NCBI RefSeq assembly: GCF_038005985.1
Contig: NZ_JBBOUI010000001.1
Location: forward strand, 2,128,001-2,192,000
Origin: Solibacillus sp. FSL R7-0682
GTDB lineage: Bacteria > Bacillota > Bacilli > Bacillales_A > Planococcaceae
Reading direction: 5' to 3'
Length of the DNA: 64,000 bases
Made by a program: the position numbers and the translations under genes
Part shown: piece after piece, positions 1-6,813 of the stretch
Position numbering within the stretch: position 1 is the stretch's first letter
Layout: each line of letters opens with the position of its first letter
The notes under the pieces: generated by a model
Databases searched by the model: none
Told to the model about the DNA's origin: nothing
What the model saw: only the letters and a program-made list of their open reading frames with translations

Positions 1-2
1 AA

Positions 3-2864
3 CGGAAAAATCACCTGTCAATCGATTTTCACAATCGACTTAATCCCTATCAGCAGCAGGCCGTACAAGGCGCAATGAATGCTGAGGATTTATACGTTAT
101 TCAAGGGCCCCCTGGGACAGGGAAAACAACGGTAATTTCAGAAATTTGCTACCAAAATGCAAAAGCAGGTCTTAAAACACTTGTGGCTTCGCAATCCAAT
201 TTAGCAGTAGATAATGCACTAAGCCGTTTATTATCAAATAAAGATATTCGAATATTACGCTATGGTCGTACAGAAAGCATTGAAGAAGAAGGCAAAAAAT
301 TCATCGAAGAAAATGTCGCTTCATATTGGCAAAAGCAAACGTATGATGCCATTGGCCATGAAATTTCCTTACACGCGCAAAAAGAAGCATTGTTAAACGA
401 GGAAATTGCCTCTGCACAAAAGGAGATTGAAGCTTTAAACGAACAAAAAAAACAGCTTGAACAGCAAATTGAACAAAAGGAAGCAGCAAAGGCCGAGCTT
501 CATGTATTAGTAGACAAGATTCAGACACTCAAAAAGGAACTGACAGCATGTAAAAAAGAGCTTGAGGAAAATGAGCGTACCCTTAATAAGTTAACAAACA
601 CTTACGATACAGTAAAAGGCGCTATTGAAACCTTTGAACAGCAATTAGCAACAATTGATACTACACAGACGCTATTAACTGAAAAAAAACAACTTCAAGA
701 ACAATTACTAACGTTACAGCAACTTATTCAGGAAAGTAAGAACCGGGCGGAAATGAAGCAAGTGGAAAGTCGCTTACAAGCAGCTTCACTTAAAATGAGC
801 CGACTACAGGAATCATCCGAATATACGCATTTGACTGAAAAAATTGTCTCATTAAAAAAGGTTTATGAAATTGAACAATTTATGGCACAGTATGATATTC
901 GCCGTAATTATGCGATGGATCGTTTACTTACAGCACTAGATCGTATTCAACCACAGATGGAGCAATATAAGCCAATTAAAGACGTGCGTGAACGATTAGA
1001 AAAAGCGCTAAAATACAGTGAAACAGCGCTTGGTATTCATGTAAAACCTGAGCAATTACCGATGAATCATAACTATTCTCTTGATGAGGTTCAAAACTTT
1101 TTAACGAAATTAAGTATGGCCTTCCGAGATCGTAAAGTGAATGTACAAAACGGTACGCGTTCAATCCAAGGCATACATCTACGTATGCAGTACATTGAGC
1201 AATTAAATGAAAAATATATGGATTCGATTCGTGAAACGGTCCTTATTTTTGAAAAATTAAAAGAAGAAATATTGACTCAGTTTAAAGAACAAAATAGTGA
1301 AAAAGCTCAGCAACTGGATCAGTTAAAGCAAGAAATTAATACGATAGAACAGCAGCAAAAAGCAATAAAGGCTGTTGTAAATGACGACTTACAAATTGAG
1401 CATACGATCGAAGAGCTACAACAACAAATTGCAACAAATGAATTACAACAAATCCAGGTCGAAACACAATTACAAAATCGTGAAAAATTAGAACAACAAC
1501 TCAAGCAAAAATCAGAGGAATTTGCAGTATTAGCCGAGCAAATGACATTAGGACAAGCAACTATCGTTGAAAAATCGACCCTTTTCAAAGAAATTAATGC
1601 ACAGGGCGTACAGCTTGAAAAACGTCGTGCTGAACTCGAACAACTAACAAAGCTAAATCCAGAAGCTGCCATTATTGAAGTAACAAAACACATTGAGGCT
1701 TGGAATGAGCAAATTACTGCGCTTCAAGTAAAAATTGAGCTTCTTCCCGTCACACAGGAACTTCAAAACGAGTGGCACGGTTTATTAGCTGAAGCGAATG
1801 AACATGACTTAGATGAAATCCGTAAGCTATATGTAAAGCATGCAAATGTGATTGGGACAACTTGTGTTGCATCTGCGAATAAAGAGTTTATGGACAACTA
1901 TCCAACCTTTGATGTCGTTATTATAGACGAAGTGTCGAAGGCGACACCACCTGAGTTACTTTTACCGATGCTTAAAGGTGCCAAAATTATTTTAGTAGGA
2001 GATCATCACCAGCTGCCACCACTTGTCGGAGATGCAACCTTTGAAGAAACGCTTGAGCAAGTAGTGAAAGAAAGCACAACATTTGAACAGAAGCGAGAAT
2101 TAGAAAAGCTACTAGAAGAGTCTTTATTCGAACGCCTATATAAAAATTTACCAGCTCAAAATAAAACGATGCTTGCATTACAGTACCGTATGCACGAAAA
2201 CATTATGGCAACAATCCAACCTTTCTATGAAAACGAAACAGAACGGTTGCAATGTGGCTTAGAAGATTCGAATACACTGCGTGATCACTATTTGGAAACA
2301 TCCAAAATTACACGGAAACACCATTTAATGTGGCTGGATATTCCGAATACCCGGGAATTTTTCGAGGAGCGGATGAAGGAAGGATCGAGCTTATTCAATA
2401 CGGCTGAGCTTGAGCAAATTAAACAGCAACTTATCGAACTAAATGAAGCGGCATTCCGTGCAAAAGAACAAGGGCTTCTTGATGAAAGTAGTTTAAAATC
2501 GGTCGGTGTCATTTCGTTCTATGCAGAACAGGTGAAGCGTATTAATCGAATGATTGAACAAGAAATATCTGTCCCACACTTACACATTCGAACAGGCTCT
2601 GTCGATAAATTCCAAGGAATGGAGATGGACGTTATTATTGTAAGTATGGTACGTAATCATGACAATGAGCGTGGGGAAATTGGTTTTGCCAAAGATTATC
2701 GCCGTTTAAATGTTGCGCTTTCTCGAGCCCGGGAATTATTAATACTCATTGGCAGTACTGATATGTTTACAAAACGCCCAAAAAATGTACAAACAAAAAC
2801 AATGTACCAGCATGTGCTGAATACAGTAAAATCTCAAAATGGCTATATTGCGGAAATCGTGTAA
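3..2864 (+). CDS. Superfamily I (Upf1-like) helicase, 5' partial
   Basis: The reading frame is open from base 3, so the gene begins before the window; the first ATG in view (75) lies inside the helicase core (PYQQQAVQGAMN precedes it, a Q-motif-like segment). Motifs seen: Walker A GPPGTGKT (31-38 nt-wise near 105-130), motif II VVIIDEVSKATPPELL (about 1915-1960), QYRMHENIM (motif III/IV region), VDKFQGMEMDVIIVSMVR (motif V) and RLNVALSRARELL (motif VI). Between Walker A and motif II lies a glutamine/glutamate-rich coiled coil of roughly 450 residues, unusual in length. The family unwinds DNA or RNA using ATP. It is followed 10 bp later by a small unknown gene, likely co-transcribed. The exact role (repair, RNA processing or defence) cannot be told from this part. 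Confidence 0.85.
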   Translation, partial: RKNHLSIDFHNRLNPYQQQAVQGAMNAEDLYVIQGPPGTGKTTVISEICYQNAKAGLKTLVASQSNLAVDNALSRLLSNKDIRILRYGRTESIEEEGKKFIEENVASYWQKQTYDAIGHEISLHAQKEALLNEEIASAQKEIEALNEQKKQLEQQIEQKEAAKAELHVLVDKIQTLKKELTACKKELEENERTLNKLTNTYDTVKGAIETFEQQLATIDTTQTLLTEKKQLQEQLLTLQQLIQESKNRAEMKQVESRLQAASLKMSRLQESSEYTHLTEKIVSLKKVYEIEQFMAQYDIRRNYAMDRLLTALDRIQPQMEQYKPIKDVRERLEKALKYSETALGIHVKPEQLPMNHNYSLDEVQNFLTKLSMAFRDRKVNVQNGTRSIQGIHLRMQYIEQLNEKYMDSIRETVLIFEKLKEEILTQFKEQNSEKAQQLDQLKQEINTIEQQQKAIKAVVNDDLQIEHTIEELQQQIATNELQQIQVETQLQNREKLEQQLKQKSEEFAVLAEQMTLGQATIVEKSTLFKEINAQGVQLEKRRAELEQLTKLNPEAAIIEVTKHIEAWNEQITALQVKIELLPVTQELQNEWHGLLAEANEHDLDEIRKLYVKHANVIGTTCVASANKEFMDNYPTFDVVIIDEVSKATPPELLLPMLKGAKIILVGDHHQLPPLVGDATFEETLEQVVKESTTFEQKRELEKLLEESLFERLYKNLPAQNKTMLALQYRMHENIMATIQPFYENETERLQCGLEDSNTLRDHYLETSKITRKHHLMWLDIPNTREFFEERMKEGSSLFNTAELEQIKQQLIELNEAAFRAKEQGLLDESSLKSVGVISFYAEQVKRINRMIEQEISVPHLHIRTGSVDKFQGMEMDVIIVSMVRNHDNERGEIGFAKDYRRLNVALSRARELLILIGSTDMFTKRPKNVQTKTMYQHVLNTVKSQNGYIAEIV

Positions 2865-2874
2865 GGGGGAACGT

Positions 2875-3624
2875 ATGGATTTACAAAGCTTACAACAACG
2901 ACTTTTAAAAGAGCTTCAACAAGACCAAAATATCGAGCTTAAAAAATGCATGCACTTTTCCATCCCGATTCATACAATTGAAGTGAGCTACCATCCGATC
3001 ATGCGAAGTGCGATGGATATATTAATGAAAATGATGCTGCTCTCCTTTCAGCGTGCAAAGCTTAAAAATGCCGAGCTATTAGCAGATATTTTGCTAGTCG
3101 AACCGTTATTTATTCACGATTTAACGAATAAGATGATTCGCTTAGGAATGATTGAAAAAGGGGACTATTATTCGTTAACATCAAAAGGAGAAGATCAATT
3201 ACTAGCAGGCATTTTTGAAGAGGAATTAGAGCTTACATCAAACTTTTTACAATTTAGCCCACTTCATCAAGCTGTGTTAGAAGGGGATATTGAAGCATTC
3301 ACGGAGCTAGAGGAATTTCCTGAAGAATTTCCATATATAGAATTAGAAGAAATTGAAGGCATAGAAGAATCCTTGCTTATCGAAAAGCTCCAACGATTAA
3401 TAGGCGAAGAAAGCGATGAACAAGAAATTCCAACATTTATTACGAGTATTGCATCAACAGAATCGATACAAATAAATGACATTCCGATTCTCTGCTTTAT
3501 TTTATATAATCAAAAACAGCAACTTCATTTTGTTCGCGTCTATAATACGTTAACAAATATATGGGACGAACAGCTAGAAGCGATTGTACACGAACATGAA
3601 AAAACATCGTGGGCACAATCTTAA
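2875..3624 (+). CDS. Conserved hypothetical protein, helicase neighbour
   Basis: 249 residues from ATG 2875, which has a good ribosome site (AGGGGGAA, 5 nt spacing); an in-frame ATG at 2839 lies inside the helicase gene and lacks one. I do not recognise a named family. Residues about 40-115 are helical with a winged-helix look (LLADILLVEPLFIHDLTNKMIRLGMIEKG followed by YYSLTSKG is typical of wHTH 'new reading head then wing'), but I quote this only as a resemblance. The middle is very acidic (EEFPEEFPYIELEE). The tight spacing after the helicase suggests a shared transcript and a helper role. The phage-like element begins 15 bp after its stop, so its native terminator may have been displaced. 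Confidence 0.6.
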   Translation: MDLQSLQQRLLKELQQDQNIELKKCMHFSIPIHTIEVSYHPIMRSAMDILMKMMLLSFQRAKLKNAELLADILLVEPLFIHDLTNKMIRLGMIEKGDYYSLTSKGEDQLLAGIFEEELELTSNFLQFSPLHQAVLEGDIEAFTELEEFPEEFPYIELEEIEGIEESLLIEKLQRLIGEESDEQEIPTFITSIASTESIQINDIPILCFILYNQKQQLHFVRVYNTLTNIWDEQLEAIVHEHEKTSWAQS

Positions 3625-3638
3625 AATCTTGTTTTTAG

Positions 3639-3705
3639 AATTATTGCAAAATTCACCTATTCATGTTACGATGAATAACAATTAAATAGTCTTATCACGA
3701 GAAAC
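3639..3705 (+). repeat. attL, 67-bp direct repeat
   Basis: Identical over 67 bp to 18263-18329; flanking bases differ at both ends (attL is followed by GCATAC, attR by TGAGGG). It contains a metA-type promoter and the first 16 nt of the SAM riboswitch. The crossover lies somewhere within the repeat and cannot be narrowed because both copies are perfect. Confidence 0.93.
3644..3672 (+). promoter_or_regulatory. Orphan copy of the metA promoter in attL
   Basis: TTGCAA (3644-3649), 17-bp spacer, TACGAT (3667-3672). Identical to the promoter upstream of metA at 18268-18296. Here it points into the element, 170 bp before the integrase, and the transcript would start with the riboswitch's P1 5' strand without the aptamer. 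Confidence 0.6.
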
Positions 3706-3771
3706 GCATACAAGTATTTTACAAACGTAGATATACCAACGGTTTGAGACACTTGATAAGATTATAACTAG

Positions 3772-3800
3772 TTTACAGATTATATATTATTAATAGTACA
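3772..3800 (+). promoter_or_regulatory. Candidate integrase promoter
   Basis: TTTACA (3772-3777), 17-bp spacer, TACACT (3795-3800), 45 bp before the integrase start. This element-borne promoter would act in the excised form as well. Prediction from spacing only. Confidence 0.4.
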
Positions 3801-3844
3801 CTTCTTGTTATCTATGAATTTAGATGATGAGAGGTGTATTTTTT

Positions 3845-4756
3845 ATGCTCTTAAAGTTTGCATTTGATGATTTCATAGCAGATAGGAAATTTAACAACAC
3901 GACTCAAGCAAATATTAATAGTTACAAGTACATGGTTAAACCGTTTATTGATTATTGCATTAATGAAGGTGTAATTAATGTTGAGGAAGTAACGCACAAC
4001 CACTTTAAAAACTATCTGATGATATGTCAACAACAGAATAAGAAACCCAATACAATTAACACAATTATTCTACGTACTAAAGCCTTTTTTAATTATCTAT
4101 TAGAAGAAGGAATCGTAAAGGAAAACGTTACTAGGAAACTTAAGATGCAGAAAGTAGACGTTAAGATAGATACGTTTACAGACAATCAGATTAATCAAAT
4201 GTTGGCTTTCTATCGTGGTCAAAAGAAGAAACATCAATCCTATAGTAGTTACCGTAATTACTTAATCATCTTAGTGTTACTAGGGACAGGTATTCGTAGG
4301 AAAGAGTTAATTATGTTGAAGTGGGACGATGTAGACTTTAATAATCAGACACTTAACGTGTACGGTAAGAATCGTAAATATGAGACGGTATTTTTAACGG
4401 ACAAGTTAACAAAAGAATTATTAGCATTTAAGGCTTTCTCAAATAATGCCTTTAAAGATGAAACTAATCATGTATTTGTCACTCATAAGAATATACCGTT
4501 CACAATCAATACGATTGACTACGTATTTAGAGAATTAAAAATGAAGATGAATTTTAAGAACATTCGAGTATCACCCCACACTTTTAGACATTCCTATTGT
4601 CACCGTTTAGTCATGAGTGGTACTTCTGCATTCGCTATACAGAAACTAATGCGACATGAAAACATTACTACAACTATGCGTTATGTGAATTTGTGGGGTA
4701 GCGAGTTAAAACAGGAAAATGACAAACATAATCCATTAAATAGTTTTGATTTTTAA
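3845..4756 (+). CDS. Site-specific tyrosine recombinase (integrase)
   Basis: 303 residues from ATG 3845, chosen because GAGAGGTG lies 8 nt upstream; the in-frame ATG at 3824 has no such site. An N-terminal SAM-like core-binding domain (about 5-95) precedes the catalytic domain (about 110-300). The catalytic set is visible: Arg151 in GTGIRRKEL, Lys near 175, His245 and Arg248 in HTFRHS, His271 in MRHENI, Tyr280 in TTTMRYVNL. There is no arm-binding N-terminal domain of the lambda type, so it is close to simple XerC/D-like or Tn916-unlike phage integrases. It lies next to the left repeat, as expected for the enzyme that inserts and excises the element at the metA leader. Whether it needs an excisionase is unknown; none is evident. 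Confidence 0.9.
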   Translation: MLLKFAFDDFIADRKFNNTTQANINSYKYMVKPFIDYCINEGVINVEEVTHNHFKNYLMICQQQNKKPNTINTIILRTKAFFNYLLEEGIVKENVTRKLKMQKVDVKIDTFTDNQINQMLAFYRGQKKKHQSYSSYRNYLIILVLLGTGIRRKELIMLKWDDVDFNNQTLNVYGKNRKYETVFLTDKLTKELLAFKAFSNNAFKDETNHVFVTHKNIPFTINTIDYVFRELKMKMNFKNIRVSPHTFRHSYCHRLVMSGTSAFAIQKLMRHENITTTMRYVNLWGSELKQENDKHNPLNSFDF

Positions 4757-4766
4757 TTTAGACAAC

Positions 4767-4803
4767 AAAAAAGAGGGTTAGCACTCACAATGCTTTCCCT
4801 CAA
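4767..4803 (-). terminator. Intrinsic terminator read on the minus strand
   Basis: GAGGG (4773-4777) pairs with CCCTC (4797-4801) with an inner AGCA/TGCT stem. On the minus strand the hairpin is followed by TTTTTT; on + the T-run is weak. It may serve int loosely, or stop a minus-strand antisense RNA from the gene-poor segment. Confidence 0.4.
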
Positions 4804-4961
4804 TACTCTTTAGTGTCAACCATTACAACTAAATAGAGTCATTATATGCCTTTTATTCTACTTGAAAAAAATTAGAATGTCAAAGGTCTAGTTTCCTATT
4901 GTCTTTTTTAGATGACTCGTTGGTGGAAACCTAGTAACACCAATTAAAAATAAACTTGACA

Positions 4962-4971
4962 GGTTATAACC
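4962..4971. promoter_or_regulatory. Palindrome GGTTATAACC beside a TTGACA box
   Basis: A perfect 10-bp palindrome begins 1 bp after TTGACA (4956-4961). It looks like an operator over a promoter at the head of the structured region, but I see no good -10 at 16-18 bp. Confidence 0.25.
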
Positions 4972-4989
4972 TTCCCATTGCAAACAAAG

Positions 4990-5270
4990 GTTTAGGACAC
5001 ATCAAATACGTTCCTTGTTTCGTAGTGTCTGAATGGTGAGAGCGACCAATATAAAGGCTAGGTAAGGAGTACAGGCTATCTACGGATAGGGTTATTGTAA
5101 TCATGCATTTCGCACTTAATGGACTGTACTATTAAGAGATTACAAGAGTCGAAAGATTCCTACTAAAACAAGGCATACGAGAAACCTCAATCATAACTAT
5201 GACGGTGTATGTGTAGTAACTTGTTATTTCAGTACTATTAATTTAGTTTTGAAATAGTAGGTTACAACTA
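4990..5270 (+). ncRNA. Candidate large structured non-coding RNA
   Basis: About 590 bp after the integrase has no credible gene but holds successive pairing arms: GACAC/GTGTC with TACG/CGTA (4996-5029); CTATC-TACG-GATAG (5075-5088), a UNCG-type tetraloop; TTGTAATC/GATTACAA enclosing CTTAAT/ATTAAG (5095-5145); a three-tier arm TACTA/TAGTA, CATAC/GTATG, TCAT/ATGA (5161-5218); and GTAAC/GTTAC enclosing ACTATT/AATAGT (5216-5265). Arms of this number and order are unlikely in random AT-rich DNA, but I could not calculate it. Large ornate RNAs (GOLLD, ROOL) are known from phages and prophages and are the obvious comparison. Boundaries and strand are uncertain. Confidence 0.4.
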
Positions 5271-5356
5271 TGCGCCAATTTCCTAATACATGTTCCTATT
5301 CTGGTGTAAAAGTGGGTTCGTTTGTCAAGTATTATTTTAGGATTGGAGAGAAATAA

Positions 5357-5536
5357 ATGAGTAAACTACTACAATTAATAGAAGTTAGAAAGATTGTAAC
5401 TATATTATTTGCTATTGTATTTGCCTACATGTCTATTACAGGAATGTTAGACGTACAAAATGTAATTGTAATACTTACTATGGTATTTGCGTATTACTTT
5501 AATAAAGGTGATAATACGGAGCAAAATAAGAAATAG
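5357..5536 (+). CDS. Small phage-type membrane protein
   Basis: 59 residues; ATG 5357 preceded by GGAGAG (9 nt). The N-terminal part is amphipathic with VRKIVT, followed by two membrane segments (about 13-28 and 34-50) and a short polar tail NKGDNTEQNKK. Proteins of this size and pattern (LLxLIxVRKIVTLLxTIVF) are common in Firmicute phages near structural or lysis genes, where they are annotated as holin-like or hypothetical. Function here is not known; it could be a remnant lysis aid or a regulator of helper-phage lysis. It stands alone between two non-coding stretches. Confidence 0.65.
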   Translation: MSKLLQLIEVRKIVTILFAIVFAYMSITGMLDVQNVIVILTMVFAYYFNKGDNTEQNKK

Positions 5537-5548
5537 ACAGTATTATTT

Positions 5549-5619
5549 AAAAAATAAGACGGTTCTAAAAGTTATTTTGACCAGTCATACCAAGTGTTCG
5601 CGAGATTCTCTTATTTTTT
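5549..5619 (+). terminator. Long-stem hairpin with U-tract (terminator or riboregulator)
   Basis: AAAAAATAAGA (5549-5559) pairs perfectly over 11 bp with TCTTATTTTTT (5609-5619). The 49-nt loop region folds further (GGT..ACC around AAAA/TTTT; TCGCGA). It lies 13 bp after the small membrane protein and would end its transcript. The long structured head is more than a simple terminator needs. Confidence 0.5.
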
Positions 5620-5721
5620 GATATTTAAAATGTAAATTAAGTTCAATTGATTCTGTAAAGTAACTAATCAAATAACGTTAATTATTATCAAGGGAAATGG
5701 ATAGCGTCTAAAGGAGACAGT

Positions 5722-5823
5722 ATGAAGGGTCATAGTATAGAAAGTTATAATTCACTAGAGTCTCTAGTGAAATTCTTTTGTATTTTTTCAGACTTAAAAA
5801 TAAGAAGGTGTGAAAATAAATAA
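5722..5823 (+). CDS. Possible 33-residue micro-protein
   Basis: ATG 5722 follows AAAGGAG at 7 nt, one of the repeated CAAGGG-AGAC modules. The product begins MKGHSIESYNSLESLVKFF and has three aromatic/hydrophobic clusters and a basic end. The palindrome TCACTA-N7-TAGTGA lies inside the frame, so the bases may be kept for DNA or RNA reasons rather than for protein. No family recognised; codon use is like the element's other genes. Confidence 0.3.
   Translation: MKGHSIESYNSLESLVKFFCIFSDLKIRRCENK
5752..5770. promoter_or_regulatory. Operator-like palindrome, copy 1
   Basis: TCACTA-N7-TAGTGA (spacer GAGTCTC, so nearly fully palindromic). The second copy is 96 bp on, with identical arms and spacing. 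It could equally be an RNA hairpin. Confidence 0.4.
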
Positions 5824-5847
5824 ACTACCGCTTTAGAAAGTAATAAA

Positions 5848-5866
5848 TCACTAGAGCGAGTAGTGA
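5848..5866. promoter_or_regulatory. Operator-like palindrome, copy 2
   Basis: TCACTA-N7-TAGTGA with spacer GAGCGAG. The flanks AGAAAGTWATAAWTCACTAGAG are also shared with copy 1, so the unit is a duplicated block of about 35 bp. Confidence 0.4.
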
Positions 5867-5992
5867 ATTTTATAAGTCTTTTTTCTAACATTAATCCATT
5901 TTATCGCTTCAAACGGTTAACAATCAATGAAAAAGATAATTAACATCAAGGGAGACAACTAAATAATGTAACGCTTTTAGAATTTTTAATTT

Positions 5993-6006
5993 GTTGATAT
6001 ATCAAT
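5993..6006. promoter_or_regulatory. GTTGATATA operator-like site 1
   Basis: GTTGATATATCAAT, containing the perfect palindrome TTGATATATCAA. One of four related sites in the element's non-coding parts. Confidence 0.4.
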
Positions 6007-6043
6007 GATTAGATGTTGTAGAATAAATAAGATTTAAAAATAT

Positions 6044-6059
6044 CGTTGATATATCAACG
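6044..6059. promoter_or_regulatory. GTTGATATA operator-like site 2
   Basis: CGTTGATATATCAACG, a perfect 16-bp palindrome 51 bp after site 1. Best copy of the set and so the likely consensus. Confidence 0.5.
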
Positions 6060-6265
6060 TTTATAGGCTGATTTAGATAAAGGTCTACAAGGGAGACGAT
6101 GAAAACGGTAGAAAAAGTTAAACCTTTAATCCTTTAGATACTGTAGTAGAATTTAATTGGATTTATTTGGTAAATTAAATTAAACGTCCATATTCCCAGT
6201 TAAATACTGACTTATTCTTAATGAACATCAAGGGCAATTGATGGTGTCTAAAGGCGACAAGGATA

Positions 6266-6292
6266 AATATGTTTAAAATTTGACAATAAAAT
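6266..6292 (+). repeat. 27-bp direct repeat, copy 1
   Basis: AATATGTTTAAAATTTGACA and the next 7 bases match 6432-6458 at 26 of 27 positions. Each copy opens a four-codon frame (MFKI, stop). Copy 2 directly precedes the ribosome site of the first structural gene. Two terminators lie between them. Confidence 0.5.
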
Positions 6293-6311
6293 TAAATAGA
6301 AATAGATAAAG

Positions 6312-6339
6312 CACCCAAACATGCCAATTGGGTGTTTTT
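6312..6339 (+). terminator. Intrinsic terminator
   Basis: CACCCAA (6312-6318) pairs with TTGGGTG (6328-6334), then TTTTT. It closes the repeat-rich non-coding unit. Confidence 0.75.
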
Positions 6340-6354
6340 ATATTTTTATTCCTC

Positions 6355-6425
6355 TTTTGTTAGTATGTAAGGCTAACAAAATACATAGAAGGGTTAGCGT
6401 TGCCATCGTTAGCCCCTCTTTTCAT
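6355..6425 (+). terminator. Two consecutive hairpins, second with U-tract
   Basis: TTTTGTTAG/CTAACAAAA (6355-6381) is followed by GGGTTAGCG/CGTTAGCCC (6391-6415, two G-U pairs) and CTCTTTTC. Together with 6312-6339 this makes a strong transcription barrier before the structural genes. Confidence 0.6.
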
Positions 6426-6474
6426 TTCAATAATATGTTTAAAATTTAACAATAAAATATAAGGAGTGTTATGA

Positions 6475-6801
6475 ATGACACAATTTACTCAACATGGTTA
6501 CGACAAGGTACGTGATTATATTAAAAATACATTTAAGCACATTAGTATTGTAAATGATGCTACAGAAGTAACTAGAGTTTTAACAAATGATATTACAGTT
6601 GTAGGAAATGAGATTCAATACAAAGTAGTACTAGAAAATACAGGTGGTACTTTTACAGGTACTACGATTAATGGTGCTAATCTACATGAAGATATGTCTG
6701 ATGCTACTCCTATTGCTACAGTAACATTTAGTAATTTTACATTTGAAGCAGTACAAGACACAATTACTATCACAATTAAAGTGCAAGTACCAATGAATTA
6801 A
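6475..6801 (+). CDS. Putative virion structural protein (small, beta-rich)
   Basis: 108 residues, ATG 6475 with AAGGAGTG 5 nt upstream. The start TQHGYDKVRDYIKNTF resembles the N-terminal 'GYNKIRDYI' element of small phage tail-fibre or head-decoration proteins; the rest is beta-strand-like (VTFSNFTFEA, ITITIKVQV). First of five contiguous structural genes ending with the capsid protein, so a decoration or fibre-base role is likely. I do not recognise a named family. Confidence 0.55.
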   Translation: MTQFTQHGYDKVRDYIKNTFKHISIVNDATEVTRVLTNDITVVGNEIQYKVVLENTGGTFTGTTINGANLHEDMSDATPIATVTFSNFTFEAVQDTITITIKVQVPMN

Positions 6802-6813
6802 GGGGGTTAACTA

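Larger units (their letters stand above)
5683..6265 (+). repeat. Four copies of a CAAGGG-AGAC leader-like module
   Basis: Copies near 5688, 5946, 6088 and 6229. Three share the approach TTAATKAWCATCAAGGG. Two (5688, 6229) carry a 20-nt insert between CAAGGG and AGAC/CGAC that ends GTCTAAAGG and forms a small hairpin (GTCT/AGAC; TGTC/GACA). Every copy is followed within 5-15 nt by ATG. The purine block resembles a ribosome site, so the modules look like duplicated translation-initiation regions or RNA regulators. I know no named family. Confidence 0.5.

Noticed and set aside
3639-3705. tRNA or tmRNA gene as the target of the integrase
   Set aside because: The repeat contains a promoter and S-box 5' strand only; no tRNA fold is present.
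4938-5340. Self-splicing group I or II intron in the gene-poor part
   Set aside because: No conserved P7/R-S core or domain V/VI (AGC..GTT catalytic triad) that I could see, and no split gene around it.
5553-5615. tRNA-like fold (AATAAGA/TCTTATT as a 7-bp acceptor and GTTCGCGA as a T-loop)
   Set aside because: Only 63 nt, with no proper D or anticodon arm; the U-tract after it fits a terminator better.
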